From contig OY720344.1 in NCBI GenBank assembly GCA_963082975.1, positions 71,700,546 to 71,764,545 on the forward strand: a DNA stretch of 64,000 nucleotides. The letters are read 5' to 3'. The notes beneath the pieces were generated by a model. It saw only the letters and a program-made list of their open reading frames with translations, was not told the origin of the DNA and made no database searches. Origin of the DNA: Labia minor (lineage: Eukaryota; Arthropoda; Insecta; Dermaptera; Spongiphoridae). How positions within the stretch are numbered: the first letter of the stretch is position 1; each line of letters opens with the position of its first letter. A program made the position numbers and the translations under genes. Positions 11,784-21,602 of this stretch are shown one piece after another.

Positions 11784-11856
11784 ACTAGCTGCTCAGAGCG
11801 CCTTCGGCGCTCTTCACTTCTAGACGGGGGCTCCGCCCCCTGTACCCCCGAGTGGT
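11784..11856 (+). repeat. Family D twin-hairpin repeat, copy 1
   Basis: CTAGCTGCT leads into two perfect GC-rich hairpins: GAGCGCC-TTC-GGCGCTC (11796-11812) and GGGGGC-TCC-GCCCCC (11826-11840), followed by TGTACCCCCGAGTG. A second copy lies at 35681-35751. It is the most GC-rich stretch in its neighbourhood. It could be the end of a larger mobile element whose other end I cannot see. Confidence 0.78.
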
Positions 11857-12009
11857 ACATAGTATTTGGTTGAAAGTAGTAAAAGGTTTTCATCCATATT
11901 GTTTCAAACAGTATAGTACATAAAACATTTATTTCTTTTTGTATTCTTATTTAAAATATATTTTAATTTAATCAGTAAATTAATTATATTATTATTATTG
12001 TAAATGTTA

Positions 12010-13060
12010 TATCTATCTATCTATGTGGCACAAAGATACTCAAAAATTCTTGGCTGCAATAACCACATTTCTCCAAGTGTCCCTATCCGGAACCCTTGTC
12101 CCATCTCTCTTAAGTCCCTTCCTACGCGTCGTTGGTTTTCCAAGCGGACGTTTTCCAATCGGTCTCCGCACCAATATCTTTTTCCTCTCCCATTCTAGCC
12201 ACGTCCCCTGCCTATCGCAGCTTTTTCGCTTTTATAACCCTAACTATTTCTGAAGATGCAGAGAGGTCATGCAATTCCTCGTTATGCAGTCTCCGCCATT
12301 CCCCGGTGACCTCATCTTTATTTGGCCAATAAATGCTGGGAAGAATCCTATTCTCAAATACTCTGTATCTACTCTCATCTCCCAGGGTCATAGACCATGC
12401 GTCCCACCCATATAAACAACAGGAAAAATTATTGTTTTATATATTTTAATTTTGATTCCTTTTGATAATAATTTTGATGAGATAAGCCTCTTTACTTCAT
12501 GATAACAGGCGTTTCCCGATTGCAACCTCGATTTAAATTCTTCTCAAATATTATTATCCTTCGTGATCACATTCAATTTTTCTATATATTCAAATTCTAC
12601 ATTTTGTATATTAAGATTTTGTATGTTAATGCTGTTCCTCTTTGTTACTAAATATTTTTTCTTATCACTATTAATTTCAAACCCCATCACTTTTCCTACC
12701 TCCATTAATTTTTCCTCGCTATCTGTAACTGCAATTGCCGAATCTCCTATTATATTTAAGTCGTCTCGGTAACCTAATATTTTACATTTGATTTCTGCTT
12801 ACTCTTTTTTTACTACCTTCAAGACAAATTTGAAAAAGTTTATCCGGATCTATTGAGTCATACGTATGTTTTACTAAAGTCTACAAATAATTAGTGAACA
12901 GAAATATTGGATTCGCCGTTTTTTGCTAATATCTGTCCTAATGAAAATATCTTAATTAATGTTGATCGATTTGGCCTGAACCCGCAATGATATCTCCTAA
13001 TCTTTCCTCCGCCTATGGTTCGTAAGTATTGTATATGTTATAATAGAACTTAAATTAGAA
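12010..13060 (-). pseudogene. Decayed LINE C, reverse transcriptase core to 3' tail
   Basis: Read on the minus strand this is a second LINE type. From 13060 downwards: a fingers/palm block CGFRPNRSTLIKIF, LFVDFSKTY (motif A region), then after an internal deletion YRDDLNIIGDSAIAV (the YADD active site with A changed to R) and GFEINSDKKKYLV. Next comes a thumb/C-terminal part DESRYRVFENRIL, GEWRRLHNEELHDL, IVRVIKAKKLR and a final DRDTWRNVVIAAKNF. Several stops and frameshifts separate the blocks. The 3' end is a GATA tail, seen on the plus strand as TATCTATCTATCTA at about 12011-12024. Eight shorter 3' copies occur elsewhere in the window. Confidence 0.82.
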
Positions 13061-13089
13061 CTTTGTATGAAAAATTGTACATAATATTA

Positions 13090-13425
13090 TACGAGGGCAG
13101 CTCTATAAATCCGTAACTTTTTGAATGAAACACAGGTTTTTGGATAAAAAATTATTTTATTTTTCAGTCTCCTTTGAGCTCTATACACTTTGTCCAACGT
13201 TTCTCTAATTTTTTTATTCCTTCCAAAAAAATAAGATTCGTCGAGGACATCAAAATATGTATTTATTTGCGAGATGATTTCATCTTTGGAGTCAAATCTC
13301 TTTCCGCCGAGCCATTTCTTCATATTTGGAAACAAGAAATAGTGGATGGAAAATGGACTTATTAACCTGCTCTCGAATAAATATTTTGGACAGTTTTTTG
13401 TAACTGTGGATGGAGGAGACAAAAT
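13090..13425 (-). pseudogene. mariner transposon 3' end with transposase C-terminus
   Basis: The minus strand reads FLFPNMKKWLGGKRFDSKDE, INTYFDVLDESYFF, and an end near a YRAQRRLKNK-like tail. This is the C-terminal part of a mariner transposase beyond the third catalytic aspartate; the aspartate-containing segment (normally SPDLAPSD) is degenerate here as SPFSIHYF. The element end TACGAGGGCAGCTC at 13090 is a mariner-type terminal repeat. The other end is missing. Confidence 0.75.
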
Positions 13426-13845
13426 TATGTAAAGAAAATATTAGAAAGCTTACTATTTATTTATTCTATTCCAATCTCTGTACATAAATATTCATGGTGA
13501 AAACTTACATTATACGAGTATTATAGTGTATTTAAGTTGAATTAAATAATAAGTTAAAAATCAGTAACTTTAATTAATGTTCTGCGCTGGCTTATCAACA
13601 TTCATGATTGATTTATATTTATTTATATTTTTAATATAATTATTACTATAACTATATTTCTTTGATAATATGTAGGATTTTTACATTTTATTTAAAAATA
13701 AATTATAATAACTGTATGTTCGTTCTTTAGGGATGTTACTTCATTAACACTCCACGAAAAAGCTTTTTTTTATTTTAGATATGTTAATCTTGATATTTAT
13801 TCTAAAGGAAAAATAATGGATAATGTACATACATTTAGTAGCAGA
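13426..13845. other. AT-rich spacer
   Basis: Nothing recognised. Confidence 0.5.
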
Positions 13846-14036
13846 GTTTGTTGTTCTGTTTAAATGGCTTTAAAACAATTGCCGTCTGTTTGCTGAACGT
13901 GAGTACAAAGCTAGTTGAAGGGTGTGGGAAGGGTGTTCCTCTGTCCCTTTGGGGCTCATTCATTGCATATTTTGAATGGGTGACTGCCTTGAAGAGGAGG
14001 AGTCTAATAGCAATAGAACCGTCCAAACAGTAGAAA
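13846..14036. other. GC-richer island, unidentified
   Basis: About 190 bp stand out from the AT-rich surroundings. Both strands are open for about 60 codons. On the plus strand a strong splice-donor-like AAC|GTGAGT lies at about 13898-13907. No protein family is recognised on either strand and no repeat partner is seen. It could be a host exon, a conserved regulatory element or an old transposon. Confidence 0.3.
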
Positions 14037-15043
14037 ATTTAGTATGTAAAAGACGAATTGATTTTTAAATTCAGAAATGTTCTTACGATCTTCATAAAAG
14101 AATAATATTATTAGGGATTTTTAATTTTATAATAAAATTTAACCAACTTTTGATTATATTTCCTTTGGGAAAAATTAAATGTTAACTTTTTATTGAATAC
14201 AGACATTAAATTTTAAGTATTTATATTGGAGAATGTAGATAATTAATATTTTTAATTCACAAATATGCTCCAATATAACACTTTTTTTAAAGAAATAGTA
14301 TTGCATTTTATTTATTTGAATTTTATTTAAGATCATTCAAGTGAATGTCATAACCTTATATATATAATATATTATACAATTAAAAATTGTGTTTGTATTT
14401 AAAATAAGATATTTATGAAGTTAGCAACATAATAATATTAATATAAACAATTATAAATGAAAATACTTTAAATATTATTTCTTTTAATTAAAGAGGCATT
14501 GAGCGAACAACAGAGAGCTTCCAATGAATTCTTATAAAATGTTTTATACCAAATTGATGGAAATTTTCATTGATAATTAAAGAATATCTCATTTCAAATA
14601 AATTGTTGAATAAATCTGATCTAATAATATTAAATTATAATATATTATTTAAAATGAGAACTTTTACAATAAATTATAAATCATAATATAAATGATATTT
14701 GATTATTATAAATAAAAAGAAAAATTATATTTTAGAATAATTTTGTATTTATTGTGTCAAAAGTGTATGGATAGATTATTTTAATAACCAAAATCACAAA
14801 AAAAGAAATTGACTGATATTTTCTATGTTTAAATAGACATAGAAGTGAGATTATAAGATAAGAATAGTAGAAAAGATTCACATATAAACTCCCCAACTAA
14901 ATTATTAATATTTCGAGTTAAACCCGTAATAATCTCTCTTAAAACTATATTTACAGTCCATAAGAAATCATTTAATTATTTTAAAATTTTTAAAGTATTA
15001 AGCAGGTGAAACAGGTACTATATATCTATATATATACTTTAAC
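14037..15043. other. AT-rich spacer
   Basis: Nothing recognised. Confidence 0.5.
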
Positions 15044-15221
15044 CTTTTTAACACTGATTGGCAATCATGCGCTCATCAACAAAGAGCCTAACACGCTCTA
15101 GTTTAATAAATATTATTTATTAATTTTAATTTATAATTTAATTCATTAAATTTAATTTAATTATAATATATGTTATTTAATCCAATTCAAATTGCGAGAT
15201 AGTCGAGTGGAGACACTCCAG
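15044..15221 (+). mobile_element. Family B, 3' fragment
   Basis: This is the last part of family B: TTAACACTGATTGGCAATC, CATCAACAAAGAGCC, AATCCAATTCAAATTGCGAG and the terminal GATAGTCGAGTGGAGACACT followed by CCAG. The GCGAGATAGT box is the inverted partner of the family 5' end, followed by the TGGAG-ACA-CTCCA hairpin. The 5' part is absent. Confidence 0.75.
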
Positions 15222-15619
15222 ATTTTTTTAGAATCACATCAGACTAATTTACTGTCAACATCATTGGATAATTTTATTAAATCAAATTCCCATTTTCTTA
15301 GACAATAGTGCCAACTTAAATTTTATACAAATTTTAGAAAAAAAGTTTGCCTTCATAAGTGAAAATTTTTTACTTTTAGATATATAAATATCTATTCAAA
15401 AAACTTAATTTATGTAAAAAGTCTATTCATTGTTATGAAATAAAAATATTTACTCAATCAAATCAACTCGGAAGAACTGTTGAATATAAAAAAGATATTA
15501 TTTTATATTTTTAATTATTTGTTTTATAAAAGAATCTTAATGAAAAAGAGAAAGGTGAATGCATAATACTTGTTAAACCTAATTAAGTCGCATACCTATT
15601 TAACTAATAAAACTCCTAA
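15222..15619. other. AT-rich spacer downstream of the candidate exon
   Basis: If the exon at 15620-15973 is real, its 3' UTR and polyadenylation site would lie here on the minus strand. I see no unambiguous AATAAA on that strand in the first 150 bases. Confidence 0.4.
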
Positions 15620-15973
15620 TTAATTCTGAATCTCTGAATGTTTATTTATTAATGAGTGAATATATTGGTTCCTTACCTCACGTTCGTAGTCATAAGGGGC
15701 TGCAGCGTCACTATAAGTCCGCCTTCTCGGTGTAGCTACCACAGGTCTACCATTATATGCAACAGCCTGTAGGAAGAGCTCCTGATCGGCTCGGTAGAGT
15801 TGTTGCAGGAGATGATGTGCGGTATAGAGTCTTTGCAATTCATGGGCGCGGCGTTTATGTTGGGTAAGATCGTTGCCTTCCGTGGCAAGGATAAGTTCGG
15901 TGGTTCCCACGGGATGAGCCGAGGAGGGTGTATCTCCCCCACCTTCCGTGTTCCCGTAAGGGTAGAGCTCCAA
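15620..15973 (-). CDS. Candidate terminal exon of a host gene, product unknown
   Basis: The open frame of 117 codons ends in TAA at 15620-15622. It is far richer in G and C than its flanks and uses a balanced set of amino acids, unlike the chance ORFs nearby. Its first codon (TTG, so not a start) directly follows TTTGGTTACAG on the minus strand, a good splice acceptor, which suggests an internal-to-last exon whose upstream exons lie at higher coordinates. Visible features are an acidic/glycine-rich start (YPYGNTEGGGDTPSS), a Gln/Leu/His-rich helix-prone middle (HELQRLYTAHHLLQQLYRAD), basic clusters KRR and RRR, and a C-terminus rich in Tyr/Asn/Gln. Multibasic sites would suit a secreted precursor, but I recognise no family. 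Reading frame phase at the acceptor is unknown. Confidence 0.5.
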   Translation of the reverse strand: MELYPYGNTEGGGDTPSSAHPVGTTELILATEGNDLTQHKRRAHELQRLYTAHHLLQQLYRADQELFLQAVAYNGRPVVATPRRRTYSDAAAPYDYEREVRNQYIHSLINKHSEIQN

Positions 15974-17019
15974 CTGTAACCAAAGAATGTCTCAAAAGAA
16001 GGCAAATATTAAACGAAGATTAGAATAATTAAAATTTTCCTAGTTAAAAGCTGAATATTAGCCGAGATGATTATTTCACTTAAAGGGAAATGGTTGGAGG
16101 TTGGATAGGGATGGGATGTGCTTTTATGGAGATGCGAGTGGATTTCACTCTGGAAGCTTTTCACTTAAAATTATGCATAAGGAGAAAATCCAGAGAACTT
16201 AAATTTCTAAAAAGAATGTCAAGGAATTTGATAAAATATAGCGAGATAAAAAAACAAACAAAGATGTTAAAATGGATATAATTAAACCCACCATATATGA
16301 TTATGAGACTAGTTAAATAAAGCAATTGTTAAATTGCGTACTCTGTGGTTTCATTTAAAATGAACATTTCATTTATAGTAGTATTTAAACAATTCAAAAT
16401 CTTAGTTTAGATGAATAATATTTATTAAAGGATATATTATACTATTGTGTTGGCTATATTTAGAAAGAGAAACATGAATATCAACTAAAATTAATTCTAT
16501 TACATTGAAACAACTTTCAGGTCTTATGAAACAACGACTATAATAAAAAAAAAATAAACTCATTCATTTATAAGAATGATGAACAAAAATCAAAAAAAAA
16601 AAATTTATTTAAGAAATCGAAAAAATATGTTTGTTCAAGAATATATATTATTTATAGAATTGTAAAAATCCTTCAAAATAGGGGAAAAGTAAATTTCAAA
16701 TAATAAATAAATTGAAAAATAATGAAATATTTATTCAATTATATTTATTTATATTTATATTTATAATTTATTTACCAAAATACATACACCTCTGAAATAT
16801 TTTTTTTTTTTAATTTTATTATTTTATTATTGTTATTTCCATAAAATATTACCTTAAATATGATACAATGAACCAGGTTTTTAAAATATCTTAAAAAAAT
16901 ATAATAATATTATATAGATTTTATTTATTTTATTATTATTGTTTTCATTTCAGGTGTATTTATAGAATTATCTTTTTTTCAATTAGCAATCTTTTCAATC
17001 ATCAAATAAAATTGAAATT
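15974..17019. other. AT-rich sequence, possible intron of the candidate gene
   Basis: No second exon could be identified with confidence upstream of 15973 on the minus strand. An ORF at 16090-16281 (plus) is short, without family resemblance, and is not called. Confidence 0.4.
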
Positions 17020-17146
17020 ATCTATCTATCTGTCTCTGTGAAGCCACTGAATTCGAAAGTCCTTTGCCGCAGCAACCTCATTTCTCCAACCATCCTTATC
17101 CTGAGTCACCTCATTTCTTTCATCTCCTTCACGTCACCCTTTTTAT
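17020..17146 (-). pseudogene. LINE C 3' end fragment
   Basis: The minus strand reads VTQDKDGWRNEVAAAKDFRI followed by a GATA tail (plus-strand TATCTATCTATCTGTCTCTG). Same C-terminus as the copy at 12010 but a different divergence pattern; everything 5' of it is missing. Confidence 0.72.
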
Positions 17147-19713
17147 TGTTTACTTTTATAATCTCTTACTATTTATTTAATTGATTAATAATTACAAAAT
17201 TTTTTTTAGAAAATGGTAAAGATAAAAAAAAAAATTGGTAGACACTAGAAAATAATTGACTTTAAGTGGGACAGTAGACAAATAAAGATGAATAAACTCT
17301 GAATTAGCTTGGTTACCTTGATTTACCTTTTGTTAAGCATGAAAGAATACATACTTAAAATGATTATTGTAAGTATCATCGTTATTTGATATTGTAGAAT
17401 AGTTTATTTTAATTATAAAGGGTTAACAATTTTATATTTCCAATTTCGAAACTCTCTTGTCAGATTCTATACATGGTTTATAATAGGTAATTAGTGGTAA
17501 GGAATTAGCTAATTTATAATTTAGAAAAGTAATATAAGAACATAAATATATACCCTCCATCAGTTTAGTAAAGCATTATAAATATTTATTTCTCTAATTT
17601 TCATTCACATCTATCAAAGAGTAGTATTTATACCAATTACATCATTTTTATTATTTTTGTTAATTAAGTCACAAAGCATCCATTGTAATTTCTCTTTGCT
17701 GTCTTTAAGTTGTATAATTAATTTTCCAATTATTATAATTAAAATATAAATTTTCCACTCATTATGCAAAACAGCTAAGTAAAATTGCAGGTTAATGTAT
17801 TTATTTATTTGTTTTTTTAATTTTATTTTCTCTTAAAGGGTAATTAATAACTTTAAACAAAGTTATCGCTGATTTAAATAAAATTAAGCTAGCCACACAA
17901 AAACTGCTCAAGGAGGATTTCTTATTATTGTGCTTTGATATATGAGTAATTTGAATAATAGTTAAATACTTATTTTTTGTATAATATTTTTAATTTATGG
18001 CTGTTTGTTATTTGAACTAAAGTGAAAAGTTTATTATTAGTTCATTATTTAAATACAGAAATTATTATAAAATAAATTTTTAGATTTGGAGAGGAACAAT
18101 GACTTAATGCTTATAATTCTGAATTAAATAACTTTTTTTATAGGGGGGGGGGGCGTTGTTTTATATTAAATGACTTAAGGTACAGAGATCGAACTTCACT
18201 AAATTCAAAAATTAATAAAAAATATAATTTATAGAAATATAAAATTATATAAAGTTTAAGATGATATCTTATTCATAAACTGATTATTAATTAATAATTT
18301 AATTAACATTCTAATAAATATATTTAATAAATGAAAATAATAATTCTTATTTAAACTGATAAATAATTTTATATAAGTAGTATATAAGGTTTACAAATTC
18401 TATTTAAAAAACTTATTATTTGCATATATACAAATATAAAATTTATACACGTAAAAAAAAATTTCAATTTCTAATCTTATAAAATGATGACATGGTTAAG
18501 ATGTTAAAGTGTAGGTCTAAATCCCATCTGAAAAACATTTTTCAATCACAATTCATCTTAAATTCTACTTTAACTTGAATAAAAAATATGTGCTATTTGT
18601 TGATGAAATTGGTTTAAGAGAGTTCCATACTTACTCTAGAAAATCATGCAATTACCCCTTTTCCCGCTATTCCAAGTATTCAAATAAGTTTCAAATTTAA
18701 AATAATTTTTTAGAGGTAAACTGTTTAAATTTTTAATAAAATTAAAAAAAAGTCTACTAATTACAATAAATAAAAAACATTATTTTACAAAATGGAATAT
18801 AGAATTTTTATAGACACAAGAAATTAAATTTTGTTGATCAAGAAACGAAAATACTTAAATTATGATTTTCAGGCGTATTCTTTGTATAAATAACATGAAA
18901 ATTTTATTTTGAAATTAATGAAATAAATTAAATAATTATTTTAATTGTAGTTGAAAAAAGTATTTTCTACAATCTATAACAAGAGAATCCAAACTATTTA
19001 TTATCTTGAGAATTTAACATAATTCAGTGGTCCTCTAACTTTATACAGTCTTCCAATACAATAAATATTTGCTGTGTACAAAATATGACTAATATGTATT
19101 ATTTAATACATACATACATATTCCTATATATTTAAGTTAAATATATAAGAAAAAAAACGAATTTTAAAAAATAAACTTTACATGTTCATTTTAAGTGTAT
19201 TCTTTTCTAAATTAATGAGAAATATGAGCTTGAATTCCATAATTGTTAAACCTAGAATTTCTAGGCGTAGGGGTAGGGATGTAACATTAACCAACTCTGG
19301 AAGTACAATATAGATGATAAAAATTCCATCTCAATCCTATACGCAAACGAGAGTTCAAACCTTTTACAATATATTTTTAGAAATCAACGAACAGATTTTT
19401 AAGATCATAAATACATTATAAAAAGAGTAAAATTTGTTTTTAATAAAAAGTTCATTTGTTAATCATTTAAATTAATTAAAATAATTTAAATTGTTAAAAT
19501 ATTAAGCAATTAGTTTATTGCTCTCGTATTTCAATGCGATTTTGACTTTATTTTTAAATTACACTTCCAAAAAAAGTATGTTTATTATAGTAATTTATTG
19601 TACATTTAATCTTCAACCGGATTGATTTTTAAGGGGGGTACTACCTGAAAAAGATATGGCCGTTTCAGTTAATGCGCATTGGTGCACCGTTTGAGAACTT
19701 AGGATTTAAAGTA
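17147..19713. other. AT-rich noncoding stretch
   Basis: No gene seen. An 11-base poly(G) run lies at 18143-18153. A B-box-like GAGAGTTCAAACC lies at about 19350 without a convincing A box. Confidence 0.5.
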
Positions 19714-19730
19714 TTTGTTAAAGCCTAATA

Positions 19731-20015
19731 ATAAAAAAAAAAACTCTGACTTTTGTACGTCCTACGCAGTCGGTTATATCAATGAGGTGCCCTATGATCA
19801 GTAGAACGGGTCCTCTCAACCTTTACCTTGATTTTTTGATCGGAGTCGCTACTTTTTATCAAGTAGCTATTCCCCGATGTTGATCCCGGAGGCTAGGTTG
19901 ACTCCGTCCCATAGACCCCAGATAGAGATATTCTCTTGCCAGGCCCGGGACTTGAACCCGGACCCGGACCATGTGAATGTGAGACAGCGAGGCTAGCCTC
20001 CCACCCAATGGCGTC
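19731..20015 (-). mobile_element. tRNA-derived SINE S1, complete, with target-site duplication
   Basis: The element is flanked by a perfect 17-bp direct repeat, TTTGTTAAAGCCTAATA, at 19714-19730 and 20016-20032. On the minus strand it begins near GACGCCATTGGGTGGG and carries a perfect pol III B box within CCGGGTTCAAGTCCCGGG, so the head is tRNA-related. A unique body follows (CATCGGGGAATAGCTACTTG, AAGGTTGAGAGGACCCG, TGATCATAGGGCACCTC). It ends in a T-rich tail before the duplication, not poly(A). The length of 285 bp suits a SINE. Decayed relatives occur at about 25860, 30480 and 63265. Confidence 0.88.
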
Positions 20016-20032
20016 TTTGTTAAAGCCTAATA

Positions 20033-20539
20033 CTTTAACTATTCTTTTTTTTAATTGAAATTCTCTCCTATTGAGATCACTTTCAATTACTATTTTTAAT
20101 TATTCTGGTGCTTCTTGTTTTGCACCTCCATGTCCTCGCTACCGGAGGTTATTTCTTTCGACTACCATTTTGCTTCCTTCTTGTTTCAGCTTTCGGATTG
20201 ATAGCATCTATATGATCAAACTGTTCATTTTGAGATTCTTTAAATTTAACTTTCGTGTGTTACAACTAATTATTCTCTTTTTCAATCCCATAGTCGATTC
20301 GGTTGGAAATAAGGATTGGATTTTTTAAATAAATCCCACTATTTGTATTTATGTAAAGGGAATCCAATACTTAATTAATTTTTTCTCTTTGCATTATATA
20401 AAAGGTATAAAACGCCATTTTCTCTTTTTTAAAATATTGATTGAGAGCAATTTTTATCTCTACAATATTTTACATTACTTAACATTTTATGTTAATTCTA
20501 TTATCAGTATAAGCTGAATTTTATATTAATAATTATATT
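20033..20539. other. AT-rich spacer
   Basis: Nothing recognised; an 85-codon ORF at 20071-20328 has no family resemblance and no support. Confidence 0.45.
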
Positions 20540-21062
20540 TTTTAATTATTCCTTTCGGGATATTAAAACAAAGATATCCTGTAAGAAGATATTTGCTTTG
20601 AACAATTTATTAAGTTCAATCCAATTGTTTAATTTAAACACTAATAATTATATTAATTTATTAGTGTTATTTAAAATTAGTAATTACAATTCTATATTGT
20701 ATTATTTTCAACTAATAACCTTATTAAAAGGATTGTTTGGTTTCCACTGATTAAATAGATCATTTTGATTAATCATTTTTCTTTATAGATCTAATTATAT
20801 TCTTTATTATTCTACCCAGGATATTGAAATAAATATATCCGGTAAGAACATATTTGAGTTGAACAATTTATTAAGTTCAATCAAATTATTTAATTTTAAA
20901 ACTAATATTATATTAATTTACTAGTTTTATTTCTAATTCTTAATTGCAATTCTATAATTGTATCATTTTAAACTAATAATCCTATTAAAAATATTATTTA
21001 GTTTCAATTTATTAATTATATCATTTTGATTAATTATTTTTCTTAAATTTCTAATTCCATTT
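20540..21062. repeat. Two-unit tandem repeat, period about 261 bp
   Basis: Landmarks recur in the same order 261 bases apart. The block GAACAATTTATTAAGTTCAA starts at 20600 and again at 20861. A GGATATTGAAA/GGATATTAAAA block, AACTAATAA followed by CTTATTAAAA or CTATTAAAA, and ATCATTTTGATTAAT recur similarly. The units have diverged by substitutions and small indels. A weak third unit may start at about 21090. Confidence 0.82.
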
Positions 21063-21435
21063 TATTCAATAGTTTTATTAGAAACTATTGACCTGTTCAA
21101 TTAACTTCATTTGATTTTAAATCATAAATTATATTAATTAAATGTTTTTCTCTATTTGTAATATGAATTGTATCTCATAAAGCATTGAATGCTAAACTTA
21201 AAAACTTGTAACATCCTTTTACTATATTTGATATTTATTTAACAACTTGTAACTTAAATTATTCATTTAATTGAAATATTACATTTATAACGTTTTTGAA
21301 TTCTGCTTTTTTCATTTCTATTAATATACCTTATTCTGTTTTATCACAAGGCACCCTTATAGCACCTAGGTTTTGCAACAACGAAAGGATTAAGCAACAA
21401 CCTAACAATCTTTGGAACCTTCCTTCGCAGGCTAA
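21063..21435. other. AT-rich spacer
   Basis: Possibly the decayed remainder of a third tandem unit up to about 21150; otherwise nothing recognised. Confidence 0.4.
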
Positions 21436-21602
21436 ATATCTATCTATCTATCTCTGTGGCTCTACGAAACTCGAAAGTTCTCCAGTATCCCTATCACAAC
21501 ACTCCAATATCTACCCTCTAGCATCTCTCTCACGTTCCTTCCTACATTGTCCACCCACCGCGTCCTTGGTCTTCCAGGCGAACCTTTCCCAATTGGTTTC
21601 CC
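21436..21602 (-). pseudogene. LINE C 3' end fragment
   Basis: The plus strand shows the GATA tail complement TATCTATCTATCTATCTCTG, then the reverse of the conserved C-terminus (GTGGCTCTACGAAACTCGAA, CCGCGTCCTTGGTCTTCC). Frames are broken; a plus-strand ORF across it is a shadow. Confidence 0.72.

Noticed and set aside
12004-12332. Three overlapping plus-strand ORFs
   Set aside because: They are antisense to the LINE C C-terminus, which explains the sequence better on the minus strand.
13507-13520. Second end of the mariner at 13090 (TATACGAG)
   Set aside because: Only a few bases match and the orientation is wrong for an inverted end; the element is treated as truncated.
16090-16281. 63-codon plus-strand ORF next to the candidate exon
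   Set aside because: Opposite strand to the exon, no recognisable domain, no splice signals that would link it to a gene.
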